From Streptomyces dangxiongensis (GTDB lineage Bacteria; Actinomycetota; Actinomycetes; Streptomycetales; Streptomycetaceae): 64,000 nucleotides of DNA. The translations under genes were made by a program, and so were the position numbers. This document shows positions 25,269 to 34,014 of the stretch, in pieces. The notes beneath the pieces are model-generated. The model saw nothing but the letters and a program-made list of their open reading frames with translations. It had not been told where the DNA came from and did no database searches. The DNA is taken from NCBI RefSeq assembly GCF_003675325.1, contig NZ_CP033073.1, positions 5,208,001-5,272,000 on the forward strand, in the 5' to 3' direction. Each line of letters starts with the position of its first letter. Within the stretch, counting starts at the first letter, position 1.

Positions 25269-26687
25269 TCAGCCGATGGACACCTTGTCGGCCGGCGCCT
25301 CGGCCGCCGCGGGCGCCCGGCGCGCGGCGAGCCGCTCCTTCACCAGGGCGATCACCAGCACCACCGCCGCGACCAGCAGCGACAGCAGCACGGTCTCGCG
25401 GCCGTCGTGCTCGGTGTCGAACAGCATGTAGACGAGGACGCCCACGATCATCGCGGCCGTGGCCCAGGTCAGGTACGGGTACAGCCACATCCGCACGACG
25501 AGCTTGTCCGGCGACTCCCGCTCGATGATCTTGCGCATCCGTAGCTGCGAGAAGCAGATGACCAGCCACACGAACAGCGCCACCGCGCCGGAGGAGTTGA
25601 CCAGGAAGAGGAAGATCTTGTCCGGGGACAGGTAGTTGAAGAAGACGGCGACGAAGCCGAACACGACCGACGCGAGGATCGCCGTCATCGGCACACCCCG
25701 GGCGTTGACCCGTGCGAACGCCTTCGGGGCGTCACCCCGCTCGCCGAGCGAGAAGGCCATCCGGGAGGCCGTGTAGAGGCCGGAGTTGAGACAGGACAGC
25801 ACCGAGGTCAGCACGATGACGTTCATGATCTCGCCGGCGTGCGCGATGCCCAGCGAGTTCAGGGCGGCGACGTAGGAGCCGTCCTTCGCGATGGAGGCGT
25901 CGTCCCACGGCAGCAGCGCGACCACGATGAGGATCGAGCCGAGGTAGAAGACGCCGATCCGCCAGATGATGCTGTTGGTCGACTTGGTGACCGCCCGCCG
26001 CGGGTCCTCGGACTCGCCGGCCGCCAGGGTCGCGATCTCGCTGCCCATGAAGGAGAAGACGACCAGCAGGACGCCGGTGAGGATCGCCCCGGGGCCGTGC
26101 GGCAGGAAACCGCCGTGCGAGGTGAGGTTGCCGAAGGAGGCCTTGTCGGCGTGGACGCCCGGCAGCACACCGAACACGGCGAGCAGACCGATGACGATGA
26201 ACGCGCCGATCGCCACGACCTTGATGCCGGCGAACCAGAACTCGAACTCGCCGTAGGAGCCGACGGAGACCAGGTTGGTCGCGGTCAGCACGGTCATCAC
26301 GATGAGTGCCCAGCCCCACTGCGGGACGCTCGGCACCCACCCTTCGAGGATCTTCGCGCCGGCGGTCGCCTCGACGGCGAGCACGACGCCCCAGAAGAAC
26401 CAGTACAGCCAGCCGATGGAGAACCCGGCCCAGCGGCCCAGCGCACGGTCGGCGTGCGCGGAGAACGAGCCGGAGGTCGGATTGGCGGCGGACATCTCGC
26501 CGAGCATGCGCATCACCAGCACGACGAGCGTGCCGACGAGGGCGTAGGACAGGAGAATGCCGGGTCCCGCGGTGGCGATACCGGAACTGGAGCCGACGAA
26601 GAGGCCGGCTCCGATGACGCCACCGATCGCGATCATCGTCAGATGGCGGTTCTTGAGTCCTGCTTGGAGGCCCGAACCAGGGGTCAT
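25269..26687 (-). CDS. APC-family amino-acid permease (GabP/AnsP-like)
   Basis: This 472-residue transporter has about 12 helices and the motif GGVIGAGLFVGSSSG. It shares long stretches with the permease at 16402 (for example MRMLGEMSAA, GSFSAHA, ESPDKLVVRMW), so the two are paralogues. A short charged cytoplasmic tail (RLAARRAPAAAEAPADK) ends the protein. The ATG at 26687 has an AAGGAA site about 8 nt upstream. Substrate unknown; gamma-aminobutyrate, asparagine or aromatic amino acids are all plausible for this subfamily. Confidence 0.86.
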   Translation of the reverse strand: MTPGSGLQAGLKNRHLTMIAIGGVIGAGLFVGSSSGIATAGPGILLSYALVGTLVVLVMRMLGEMSAANPTSGSFSAHADRALGRWAGFSIGWLYWFFWGVVLAVEATAGAKILEGWVPSVPQWGWALIVMTVLTATNLVSVGSYGEFEFWFAGIKVVAIGAFIVIGLLAVFGVLPGVHADKASFGNLTSHGGFLPHGPGAILTGVLLVVFSFMGSEIATLAAGESEDPRRAVTKSTNSIIWRIGVFYLGSILIVVALLPWDDASIAKDGSYVAALNSLGIAHAGEIMNVIVLTSVLSCLNSGLYTASRMAFSLGERGDAPKAFARVNARGVPMTAILASVVFGFVAVFFNYLSPDKIFLFLVNSSGAVALFVWLVICFSQLRMRKIIERESPDKLVVRMWLYPYLTWATAAMIVGVLVYMLFDTEHDGRETVLLSLLVAAVVLVIALVKERLAARRAPAAAEAPADKVSIG

Positions 26688-26901
26688 GGACGGATTTCCT
26701 TTGCGCCAGGTGGAGCTGCCCGTACGAGCGGTGTACGAGTCGGTCCAGTGAATCTGAGGCCAACCAATTCGGGAACCTCTGAATCCGGATTGTTACCTGA
26801 GGTTTCCTTGAGGTTCTATGGTGTCCCTCACATCTCAAGGCCCCGTCCACACCCCGGCACCCGGGGCTGCTGCCCCGGAACAGGCGTGTCACACTCGTGG
26901 C

Positions 26902-27390
26902 ATGCGCGTGTACCTCGGCTCCGACCATGCGGGCTACGAACTCAAGAACCACCTCGTCGAGTGGCTGAAGGCCGCCGGCCACGAGCCCGTCGACTGCGGG
27001 CCCCACCTCTACGACGCCCAGGACGACTACCCGCCGTTCTGCCTGCGCGCCGCGGAGAAGGCGGCGGCCGACCCGGACGCCCTCGGCGTCGTGATCGGCG
27101 GCTCCGGCAACGGCGAGCAGATCGCCGCGAACAAGGTCAAGGGCGTGCGTGCCGCGCTGGCCTGGAGCGAGGAGACGGCGGCGCTCGGCCGCCAGCACAA
27201 CGACGCCAACGTGGTGGCCGTCGGCGCGCGCATGCACGGCACCGAGGAGGCGACCAGGTTCGTCGAGATCTTCCTCGCCACCCCCTTCTCCGGCGACGAG
27301 CGCCACATCCGCCGCATCGACATGCTGGCGGCGTACGAGACCACGGGCGACCTCCCGCCGATCCCCGCCCACCACCCGCAGCAGGACTGA
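26902..27390 (+). CDS. rpiB: Ribose-5-phosphate isomerase B
   Basis: This enzyme interconverts ribose 5-phosphate and ribulose 5-phosphate in the pentose phosphate pathway. The 162-residue product opens with VYLGSDHAGYELKNHL and has the family motif GVVIGGSGNGEQIAANKV and a HDRHIRR-like ERHIRRID near the end. The position of the usual Cys is Ser-Gly-Asn-Gly, as in the actinobacterial RpiB type. The start has no ribosome site; CACACT lies six bases before the ATG, so it may be leaderless. It is a core gene here, but would also serve a ribulose-phosphate-producing kinase such as that at 13438. Confidence 0.92.
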   Translation: MRVYLGSDHAGYELKNHLVEWLKAAGHEPVDCGPHLYDAQDDYPPFCLRAAEKAAADPDALGVVIGGSGNGEQIAANKVKGVRAALAWSEETAALGRQHNDANVVAVGARMHGTEEATRFVEIFLATPFSGDERHIRRIDMLAAYETTGDLPPIPAHHPQQD

Positions 27391-27440
27391 GGGCTCCCCC
27401 GGGAGCAGCGGGAACCACAGGAGGGGAAGGAACGGCGACC

Positions 27441-28250
27441 GTGCCAGAGGGGCACACGATCCACCGGCTGGCGCAGGACTACGCCGCCCGCTTCTCCGGC
27501 ACGGCCCCGCGGGTCACCAGCCCCCAGGGCAAGTTCTCCGACGCCGCCGCCCTCCTGGACCGCACCGAGCTGACCGCCACCGAAGCCCACGGCAAGCACC
27601 TCTTCCTGGGCTTCCGGGACGCCGACTGGGTCCACATCCACCTCGGCCTCTTCGGGAAGGTCGGCTTCGGTGACGGCCCCGCGCCCCCGCCGACGGACAC
27701 CGTCCGGCTCCGGCTCGCGCACGACACGGCGTACGTCGACCTGCGGGGCCCCACCACCTGCGCGCTGATCACGGACGCCGAGAAGCGGGCCGTCCACGAC
27801 CGGCTCGGCCCCGACCCGCTCCGCGAGGACGCCGACCCGGGCGCCGCGTACCGGCGGCTCTCCCGCAGCCGTACGACGATCGCCGCGCTGCTCATGGACC
27901 AGAAGGTGGTCGCCGGCGTCGGCAACGTCTACCGCGCCGAGGTCCTCTTCCGGCACGGCGTCGACCCCTACCGGGCAGGCCGGGACATCACCCCGGCCGA
28001 GTGGGACGCCCTCTGGGCCGACCTGGCCGCGCTGATGCGCGAGGGCGTCCGGAACAACCGGATCGACACCGTCCGCCCGGAGCACACCCCCGAGGCGATG
28101 GGCCGCCCACCCCGCGTGGACGACCACGGCGGCGAGGTGTACGTGTACCGCCGCGCCGGCCTGTCCTGCCATGTCTGCGGCGACGAGATCCGCACCGCCG
28201 GCCTCGCCGCCCGCAACCTCTTCTGGTGCCCCGGCTGCCAACGACACTGA
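27441..28250 (+). CDS. nei: Formamidopyrimidine-DNA glycosylase / endonuclease VIII family
   Basis: This 269-residue DNA repair glycosylase-lyase starts (V)PEGHTIHRLA, where the catalytic Pro2 and Glu3 sit after GTG-encoded Met is removed. PEGHT is Nei-type rather than Fpg-type. The helix-two-turn-helix stretch MDQKVVAGVGNVYRAE and a C-terminal four-Cys zinc finger (CHVCGDE ... WCPGCQ) are present. The gene follows rpiB by 50 bp and converges with the acetyltransferase, leaving only 2 bp between their stops. Confidence 0.9.
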   Translation: MPEGHTIHRLAQDYAARFSGTAPRVTSPQGKFSDAAALLDRTELTATEAHGKHLFLGFRDADWVHIHLGLFGKVGFGDGPAPPPTDTVRLRLAHDTAYVDLRGPTTCALITDAEKRAVHDRLGPDPLREDADPGAAYRRLSRSRTTIAALLMDQKVVAGVGNVYRAEVLFRHGVDPYRAGRDITPAEWDALWADLAALMREGVRNNRIDTVRPEHTPEAMGRPPRVDDHGGEVYVYRRAGLSCHVCGDEIRTAGLAARNLFWCPGCQRH

Positions 28251-28252
28251 GG

Positions 28253-29494
28253 TCAGAAGCCGTGCGGCAGCCACGGGGCCACCGCTGAGCCGAACGCCAC
28301 CGACGCCTCCGCCAGCGCCCCCGGCCGCAGCTCCCGCACCCGCCCGGCCGCCGCCAGCGACAGCAGGGACACCCCGCCGAGGTAGGCCGCGCCCAGCTCC
28401 CGTACGGACAGGGAGAGATCGGCCGCGTCGGTCGTCCGCTCGCAGCACGCCCCCTTCGCGTCGCCCGTCAGCCGCCAACGCCCGGCGTTCCACGGGCAGA
28501 AGGCGTCCTCCACCTCGAACACGACGTCCACCGGCGCCAGATAGGTGCGCGCCGACAGGGCCGGCCCCACGTCCACCAGCCGCACGTAGGCGTCGTCGCC
28601 CAGCCGCGGCTTGCAGCGGCGGGTGTCGGAGACCAGGTACCGCCAGGCGTCGTCCACCGGCCGCGACCGCACCGACAGCGTCGTCATCAGGTCGATGCCG
28701 AACAGGAAACGCCACAGCGCGGCCTCGGTCACGGGATCGAGCGCGGCCAGGGCCCGCAGGTGCACCGTGCCGTCGGCACCGCCCTCGCTCCAGCCGCTGC
28801 GGGTGTGGAAGCGGACGTAACCGCTGGTCCTGCCGTCCCGTTCGGCGACCACGCACCGCAGCGCCGACCCGCCCTCGCGCCCGCTCTCCGGGTCGAGCAG
28901 TCCGGCCCGCTCCCAGCCGGGCTGCCGGACCAGCATGCCGGGCCGTCGCGGCACCAGCGCCGCGTACACGGCCTCGCAGGCGTCCAGGACCTCGGCCGGG
29001 TCCGCGTACCGCAGCCGCACCTCGTCGGTACCGTCGGGCACGGCCACCGTCACCCGGCTCGTGTCGATCTCCGCGCCGACCCGGAAGGTCGCCGCGCCGT
29101 ATCCGAAACGGCCGTAGATGGCCGGCTCCGACGCGGTCAGCACCGCGACCGGCTCACCCAGCACACGGACGTCGTCGAGCTGGCGGCGCATCATCGAGGT
29201 CAGCACCCCGCGCCGGCGGTGGGTGGCCGCCACGCCCACCATCGTCACCCCGGCCGCCGGCACCGCGGCCCCGCCCGGCACGGTCATCCGGAAGCTGAAC
29301 GCCCCCGCCGTGCCGACGACCGCGTCCCCGTCCCAGACGGCCAGAGAGCGGTCGAACTCGGTCACGGACCGGTCCAGCGCCCGCTCCTCGGCCGACGCCG
29401 GCCCCGAACCGAAGGACCGGTACAAGGCGTCGTACCACCGGTCCCACTCGTCCTCGCGCAGCACCCTCGGCCCGGTTCCGTGGTCAGTCCCCAT
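28253..29494 (-). CDS. Eis-type GNAT N-acetyltransferase
   Basis: This 413-residue protein has an N-terminal GNAT fold with the acetyl-CoA loop VGVAATHRRRGVLTSMM, followed by a second degenerate GNAT region and a C-terminal sterol-carrier-like domain, the layout of mycobacterial Eis. The free C-terminus ends in Phe (WLPHGF), as in Eis, where the terminal carboxylate takes part in catalysis. Eis acetylates aminoglycosides at several amines. Many actinobacteria carry Eis-like genes without a resistance role, so the natural substrate is unknown. The ATG at 29494 lacks a clear ribosome site. Confidence 0.85.
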   Translation of the reverse strand: MGTDHGTGPRVLREDEWDRWYDALYRSFGSGPASAEERALDRSVTEFDRSLAVWDGDAVVGTAGAFSFRMTVPGGAAVPAAGVTMVGVAATHRRRGVLTSMMRRQLDDVRVLGEPVAVLTASEPAIYGRFGYGAATFRVGAEIDTSRVTVAVPDGTDEVRLRYADPAEVLDACEAVYAALVPRRPGMLVRQPGWERAGLLDPESGREGGSALRCVVAERDGRTSGYVRFHTRSGWSEGGADGTVHLRALAALDPVTEAALWRFLFGIDLMTTLSVRSRPVDDAWRYLVSDTRRCKPRLGDDAYVRLVDVGPALSARTYLAPVDVVFEVEDAFCPWNAGRWRLTGDAKGACCERTTDAADLSLSVRELGAAYLGGVSLLSLAAAGRVRELRPGALAEASVAFGSAVAPWLPHGF

Positions 29495-29643
29495 GGGCCA
29501 TGCCTATCAGGGCGTCAGGGGACGGGCCAGCGAATATCCTCCGGGCACGCACCACGCGGCGGCGGCGAAGCGGAGCCTCCCACGGGGGACAAGTGGGACC
29601 TCCCGTGCCAAGCGGCCGGTCCGCTGGATAGGGTCCCGGACTA

Positions 29644-30816
29644 ATGGCAGCAGGACGAGCGCGGCGCGCGAAGGCCGAGACGTTCACGGCCCGGTGGAAG
29701 ATGCAGTGGCACCGGGCCCGCGTCGGGCTGCGCAGAAGCGCCGTGGACTACTTCCGCGGCGACGGCTCCGACTGGATCGCCTTCGCCGGACTGCTGCTGA
29801 CCGTCCCGCTCCTCGCGGCCATGACCCTGGTCGACTCGGTGTGGTGCTCACCGGCCACCCTGGTGCTGCCCATCGTCGCGGGCGGCCTGCTGCTGCGCCC
29901 GGCCAGCCTGCTCGGCCTGTACGCGGCGGCGGCCACCGCGCTGATCGTGGAGTCGGTGCGGCTCGGCCCGTACACCGAGGGCCCCTCCCGGGTCACCCCG
30001 GGCATCGTCCTGGTGGTCGCCGCGTGCGGCTTCTTCGGGCTGCTCACCGCGCAGTTCCGCAGCCGCGTCGGCGTGCCCTGGCGGCGCGGCGGCACCATGC
30101 TGTTCGACCTGCGCGAGCGGATCCGCGTACAGAGCAAGCTGCCCGGACTGCCGCGGGGCTGGCACCACGAGATGGCGCTGCGCCCGGCCGGCGGCCAGTC
30201 CTTCTCCGGCGACTTCGTCGTCGCGGCCCGCACCAACGGCGGCCGGACCCTGGAGGTCGTGCTCACGGACGTGTCCGGCAAGGGCATGGACGCCGGCTCG
30301 CGCGCCCTGCTGCTGTCCGGCGCCTTCGGCGGCCTCCTCGGCTCCCTGCCCCCGCACGCCTTCCTTCCCGCCGCCAACGGCTATCTCCTGCGCCAGGACT
30401 GGGAGGAGGGCTTCGCCACCTCCATCCACCTCGTCCTGGACCTCGACTCCGGGGACTACGAGCTGTACTCCGCCGGCCATCCGCCGGGGCTCCAGCTCAG
30501 CGCGGGCAGCGGACGCTGGGAGGAGAAGGTCGCCGAGGGACCCCTGCTCGGTGTGTACGACGGCGCCCAGTTCGACCCCGTGAAGGGCTCGCTGCGGCCC
30601 GGCGACGTGCTGATGCTGTTCACGGACGGCCTGGTGGAGACCTCCGAACGGGACATCGTGGAGGGCATCGACCGGCTCACCGGCGAGGCCGACCGCTATG
30701 TCGCCGGCGGCTTCCACGGCGCCGCCTGGCACCTCATCGAGGCGGTCGCCAAGGACGTCAACGACGACCGGGCGCTGCTGCTGATCTGCCACGAGGCCAC
30801 GGTGAGCGCCCGCTGA
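29644..30816 (+). CDS. Membrane-anchored SpoIIE-type PP2C phosphatase
   Basis: This 390-residue protein has a basic N-terminus, then about four hydrophobic segments (residues 45-140) and a cytoplasmic SpoIIE/RsbU phosphatase domain. Metal-binding motifs include SFSGDFV, LTDVSGKGMDAG, TDGLVE and the C-terminal DDRALLLI. Such proteins dephosphorylate anti-anti-sigma factors and so release alternative sigma factors; Streptomyces have dozens. No kinase or antagonist gene is adjacent, so its partner is unknown. It is followed after 49 bp by an HD-domain gene on the same strand. Confidence 0.87.
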   Translation: MAAGRARRAKAETFTARWKMQWHRARVGLRRSAVDYFRGDGSDWIAFAGLLLTVPLLAAMTLVDSVWCSPATLVLPIVAGGLLLRPASLLGLYAAAATALIVESVRLGPYTEGPSRVTPGIVLVVAACGFFGLLTAQFRSRVGVPWRRGGTMLFDLRERIRVQSKLPGLPRGWHHEMALRPAGGQSFSGDFVVAARTNGGRTLEVVLTDVSGKGMDAGSRALLLSGAFGGLLGSLPPHAFLPAANGYLLRQDWEEGFATSIHLVLDLDSGDYELYSAGHPPGLQLSAGSGRWEEKVAEGPLLGVYDGAQFDPVKGSLRPGDVLMLFTDGLVETSERDIVEGIDRLTGEADRYVAGGFHGAAWHLIEAVAKDVNDDRALLLICHEATVSAR

Positions 30817-30853
30817 ACCGCCGCCCCGGCACCGCCGCGCGCGGGCCCCGGGG

Positions 30854-30859
30854 GACACT
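30854..30859 (+). promoter_or_regulatory. -10-like GACACT before the HD-domain gene
   Basis: GACACT ends 6 nt before the ATG at 30866 and there is no Shine-Dalgarno site between them. This suggests a leaderless transcript starting within the end of the phosphatase intergenic gap. Confidence 0.35.
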
Positions 30860-30865
30860 GGGGCC

Positions 30866-31372
30866 ATGACCCAGCTCACTCCGGCCGAGGTCGAGGCCCT
30901 CGCGCGCACCGCCCACCAGGGGCAGACCGACAAGGCGGGGCGGCCCTACGCCGAACACCTCGCGGCCGTCGCCGAGGGCGTGCGCGCCCGCGGCGGCGAC
31001 GCCGAACAGATCGCGGCGGCCTGGCTGCACGACTCCGTGGAGGACGACGCGCTGAGCGAGGAGTGGCTGGCGGACGCCGCTCTGTCCCCGCGGACCAAGG
31101 CGATCGTGCGCGCCCTCACCAGGCGGCGGGGAGAGCCGCCGGAGGCCTACGCGCGCCGCATCCTCGCCACGCCGGGCGCGCGGCTGGTGAAGGAGGCGGA
31201 CCTGGCGCACAACGCCGACCCCCGCCGCCTCGCGGCCCTCGACGGGCCGACCCGCGCACGGCTGACCGCGAAGTACGCCCGCATGCGCGCCCTCCTCGGC
31301 CCGGAACCCCGGCCGCAACCCGGGGCCGACGCGGAAGCGGAACGCGAAACGGAGCCGAAAGCGGAGCGGTGA
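30866..31372 (+). CDS. Small HD-domain hydrolase (SpoT/MESH1-like)
   Basis: This 168-residue protein has its HD motif in AWLHDSVEDD and flanking conserved histidines (TAHQGQ, YAEHLAAV). The pattern H...HD...D matches the hydrolase half of RelA/SpoT proteins and the stand-alone ppGpp or NADPH hydrolases of the MESH1 type. There is no synthetase domain. The last 25 residues are a charged tail (PEPRPQPGADAEAERETE). The actual substrate cannot be read from the sequence. Confidence 0.75.
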   Translation: MTQLTPAEVEALARTAHQGQTDKAGRPYAEHLAAVAEGVRARGGDAEQIAAAWLHDSVEDDALSEEWLADAALSPRTKAIVRALTRRRGEPPEAYARRILATPGARLVKEADLAHNADPRRLAALDGPTRARLTAKYARMRALLGPEPRPQPGADAEAERETEPKAER

Positions 31373-31527
31373 GCGGGGCCGGGTCTCGGGAGCAAGCGGT
31401 GAGCGGGCCGGGACGGGACTCGGGACGGATCGGTGAACGGGCCGGGGACGGACCGGTCCGGACCCCGACCGTCTCGCACGTCGGACGCTGGACTTCTCGG
31501 GCGTCAAGACACCGACGGCCCCGGGTG

Positions 31528-32706
31528 TCAGACGCTGACCGTCTCCCGCTGTTTCTGCCGCTCGCGGGCCTGGGCCGCCGCGTCCTGCCGGAACGCCCAC
31601 TCCAGCTTCGGCTCCATGGCGAAGCGGAACACGCGCTGCACGGGCCGGGTGCACAGCACCGTGACGACGGCACCGGCGAGCACGGTCATCGCGATCTCAC
31701 CGAACGGGCGGTGCAGCCAGGGCTGTTCGAACCAGCCGCGGTAGCCGCCGAGCTTCACCAGGAAGCCGTGCAGCAGATAGCCGTAGAGGGTGCCCGCCCC
31801 GAGTGCGGTGAACCACGTCGTCCGGCTCGGCACCCACGCGAAGAAGCAGGCCGTCAGCAGCAGCGAGCAGCCCATCAGCGCGAGCGTCATCACCGGGCCG
31901 CACCACCACGGGGCGCCCAGCTCCTGCGCGGCGTCACGGTGGTAGAACCAGGCGGTGTTCATCCGCGGCACCGCCCACCAGCCCACCGCCAGCGCCGCCG
32001 CGAACACCGGCACCGAGGCGGTCCGCACCCAACGGCGGCGCACCAGGTGGAAGTGCTCGGGCCGCATGCACAGGCCGAGCACGAAGTAGGGCAGGAACTG
32101 GAGGACGCGCTGGAGGTCGAGGTCGTCACCGATGGCCGGGGAGACGGTGGCCAGCATGGCGATGCCGAGGGCCAGCGGCAGCGGCCAGCGCACCAGCTTC
32201 CAGACGGGCGTGGTCAGCCGCCACACGAACAGGGCGACCAGGAACCAGGTGAGGTACCAGGGGTCGAGGAGGGTGATCTCCTCGTGGGAGCCGGTGACGA
32301 GGTTCTTGAAGAGCGGGTACGCCGACTCGAACAGGACGTACGGCACGACGACCCCGGTGATCAGCCGCTTCAGCCGGTCGGGGCGCATGTCGAAACTGCG
32401 CGAGAAGAAGCCGGAGATGATGATGAACGCCGGCATGTGGAAGGAGTACACGACGGTGTACACGGCCTCCAGGATCCGGCTGTCGCCCTTCAGCGGCTCC
32501 CAGGCGTGCCCCATCGCGACCAGCACGATGGCCAGGTACTTGGCGTTGTCGAAGAACGCGTCACGCTGCCGGCCGGGTCTGTCCGCCCGCGTCCGCCGCT
32601 CCTGCGCGCTCACCGGGGTACGCGGGCCGGGCACTCCGTCAGCCGGCGGCTGTGCCGGGGGGAGCGGCCTGCGGTTCTGGCCGTGGGACGAGGCGGCGTC
32701 AAACAT
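31528..32706 (-). CDS. Acyltransferase family 3 membrane protein
   Basis: This 392-residue integral membrane protein has about ten helices and starts after a roughly 45-residue proline-rich cytoplasmic tail. The catalytic-type histidine of the family is in FFDNAKYLAIVLVAMGHAW, followed by SFHMPAFIIISGFFS. Members transfer acyl groups to exopolysaccharides, peptidoglycan or small molecules. The ATG at 32706 has AGGG eight bases upstream; an ATG 17 codons earlier has none. No glycan gene cluster is next to it, so its acceptor is unknown. Confidence 0.82.
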   Translation of the reverse strand: MFDAASSHGQNRRPLPPAQPPADGVPGPRTPVSAQERRTRADRPGRQRDAFFDNAKYLAIVLVAMGHAWEPLKGDSRILEAVYTVVYSFHMPAFIIISGFFSRSFDMRPDRLKRLITGVVVPYVLFESAYPLFKNLVTGSHEEITLLDPWYLTWFLVALFVWRLTTPVWKLVRWPLPLALGIAMLATVSPAIGDDLDLQRVLQFLPYFVLGLCMRPEHFHLVRRRWVRTASVPVFAAALAVGWWAVPRMNTAWFYHRDAAQELGAPWWCGPVMTLALMGCSLLLTACFFAWVPSRTTWFTALGAGTLYGYLLHGFLVKLGGYRGWFEQPWLHRPFGEIAMTVLAGAVVTVLCTRPVQRVFRFAMEPKLEWAFRQDAAAQARERQKQRETVSV

Positions 32707-33144
32707 CTCAGGCACCCTAGCGTCGTCTGCGGCATTCCGTAAAACGCCCGCAGTCATTCCTGGTTTTCACCCACGGGTACCCACTGATGGGCGGAACGTG
32801 TCACCCCTGTTGACGTGGTGGTGCGCCCGTGGATGCCATCTGTTCACCCGTGATGTCCCGATTCATGCTGACTAATTGGGGCATGCGTCGCCTCCGCGTC
32901 CCCAATTCGAATTACCTGCGCGCGGGATGCGTGGACACGGAAACGAAGTCGGGGAATTCCGCCGGGAGTCGTGTGCCCGGGCCGCTCGAATTGCCGTGCG
33001 GGACGTCGCCCGCGACGGTCCGCCGCCCGACGTTCTGTCACACCCCGCATAAGGAGGCCGGGTTGGTGGCACGATGGTCCTGGCGGGGGTGCGTGGCCGT
33101 ACCTCCGGGCCGGGAGAGCGGACCGACCGAGGGTGGGATCAGTT
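32707..33144. other. Divergent intergenic region, unusually AT-rich centre
   Basis: These 438 bases separate the acyltransferase and a small membrane-protein gene. The middle (about 32860-32960) is visibly richer in A and T than its surroundings and carries the inverted repeat at 32874-32907. No RNA gene or convincing ORF was recognised. Confidence 0.4.
32874..32907. repeat. Inverted repeat with AATTGGGG arms
   Basis: The 8-bp arms AATTGGGG (32874-32881) and CCCCAATT (32900-32907) are perfect and enclose an 18-nt loop in which GCG/CGC can also pair. A palindromic AATTCGAATT overlaps the right end. It could be an operator or a structured RNA; nothing decides between them. Confidence 0.4.
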
Positions 33145-33339
33145 GTGGCCATTTCACTGTCCGTGGTGCTGCTGTTGGCGATCATCCTCGTGGTGCTGGT
33201 CCGAGGGGGGAACATCAAGGCCGGCCCCGCCGTCGTCGCGATCCTCTTCGGCTTCTTCCTCGCCTCGACCGGCATGGCGCCGTCCATCAGCCGCTTCCTG
33301 CACTCGATAGCGGAGTCGATCAACTCGATCAGATTCTGA
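33145..33339 (+). CDS. Small membrane protein of unknown function
   Basis: This 64-residue protein has two hydrophobic segments (residues 2-19 and 28-45) separated by a short polar GGNIKAG loop, and ends SINSIRF. The GTG start at 33145 is preceded by a GAGGG/GGTGGG region. High GC3 and a clear two-helix pattern support it being real. No function is recognised. Confidence 0.6.
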   Translation: MAISLSVVLLLAIILVVLVRGGNIKAGPAVVAILFGFFLASTGMAPSISRFLHSIAESINSIRF

Positions 33340-33423
33340 CCCGCCGGGCCCCCGCGGGCCGCGCGCCCGGAAAACGATCAGGGTCAGGGGGGCCTCACCC
33401 CGGCCCGGCCCTGAGCGGCACGG

Positions 33424-33486
33424 AGCGGGCGACGGGGATCGAACCCGCGTAGCCGGCTCGGCGGATCGTGTACGTACCCCGCCCGC
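33424..33486 (-). pseudogene. Degenerate tRNA-Gly copy
   Basis: On the minus strand this 63-base stretch has a perfect 7-bp acceptor stem (GCGGGCG / CGCCCGC) and an intact T-arm nearly identical to the real tRNA-Gly 300 bp away. The D and anticodon arms are shortened and cannot form a normal anticodon loop. The 3' flank (CTCAGGGCC after a 7-nt gap) is also shared. It looks like a decayed duplicate rather than a working tRNA. Confidence 0.55.
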
Positions 33487-33487
33487 G

Positions 33488-33607
33488 TCACCAGGACCCG
33501 GCCTGCAGGAACAGCGTGATCGCCTCCGCGAAGAACCAGATGCAGAACACCAGACACGCGAGCCACAGCCCCCACGAGACCCAGCGGACCTCTCGGCGTA
33601 TTCGCAT
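33488..33607 (-). CDS. Single-helix small membrane protein
   Basis: This 39-residue ORF reads MRIRREVRWVSWGLW followed by a long hydrophobic segment (ACLVFCIWFFAEAITLFL) ending QAGSW. A charged N-terminus plus one membrane span is typical of small bitopic proteins. The ATG at 33607 follows GGGGGA by about 10 nt. It lies between the tRNA-Gly gene and its degenerate copy. Function unknown, and the ORF is short enough to be uncertain. Confidence 0.45.
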   Translation of the reverse strand: MRIRREVRWVSWGLWLACLVFCIWFFAEAITLFLQAGSW

Positions 33608-33782
33608 GAGCGGATCATCCCCCTTCGCGGCCCTGACCCTGGCGCGGCCCGGGTCTCCCACCGCCGGCGCCACCTCGGTGAGGAACGGGCACGCGGGGGA
33701 CACGGCGGACTGGACGCCGGCTGCCGAAATGACTGGGGCCAGGCGGAGGAATGATCCTCTGACCTGGCCCTGAGTCAACAAG

Positions 33783-33853
33783 AGCGGGCGACGGGAATCG
33801 AACCCGCGTAGCTAGTTTGGAAGACTAGGGCTCTACCATTGAGCTACGCCCGC
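33783..33853 (-). tRNA. tRNA-Gly (anticodon TCC)
   Basis: Read on the minus strand, this forms a full cloverleaf: acceptor GCGGGCG/CGCCCGC, D-loop AATGGTAGA, anticodon loop CTTCCAA with TCC, and T-loop GTTCGATTC. CCA is not encoded. Confidence 0.95.
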
Positions 33854-34014
33854 AGTACCGCGCCGCAGGTCGGTGACCTCGGCACTGGAGGCATCGTAGC
33901 GGGTCGCCCGCCGTCGAGGCCACCGAGTCGCGCACCCGGGGCGGCGCGCCCGCCGCGCAGGAGAATACGGCCGCCCGGAACGGTCCGGGCATGTACCCTA
34001 CGTGTCGCACCAGA

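Noticed and set aside
28253..29494. Aminoglycoside resistance determinant
   Set aside because: The protein is Eis-like, but such genes are widespread in actinobacteria without conferring resistance. Nothing in the context supports it.
31373..31527. GC-rich repeats between the HD hydrolase and the acyltransferase
   Set aside because: Imperfect GGGACGGG-type runs only. No stable hairpin or gene could be defined.
33423..33812. Attachment site (attL/attR) of an integrated element at tRNA-Gly
   Set aside because: Only about 330 bp lies between the copies, with no integrase or excisionase, and the similarity extends past the tRNA 3' end. A decayed tandem duplicate is simpler; the idea is kept only as an alternative in the findings.
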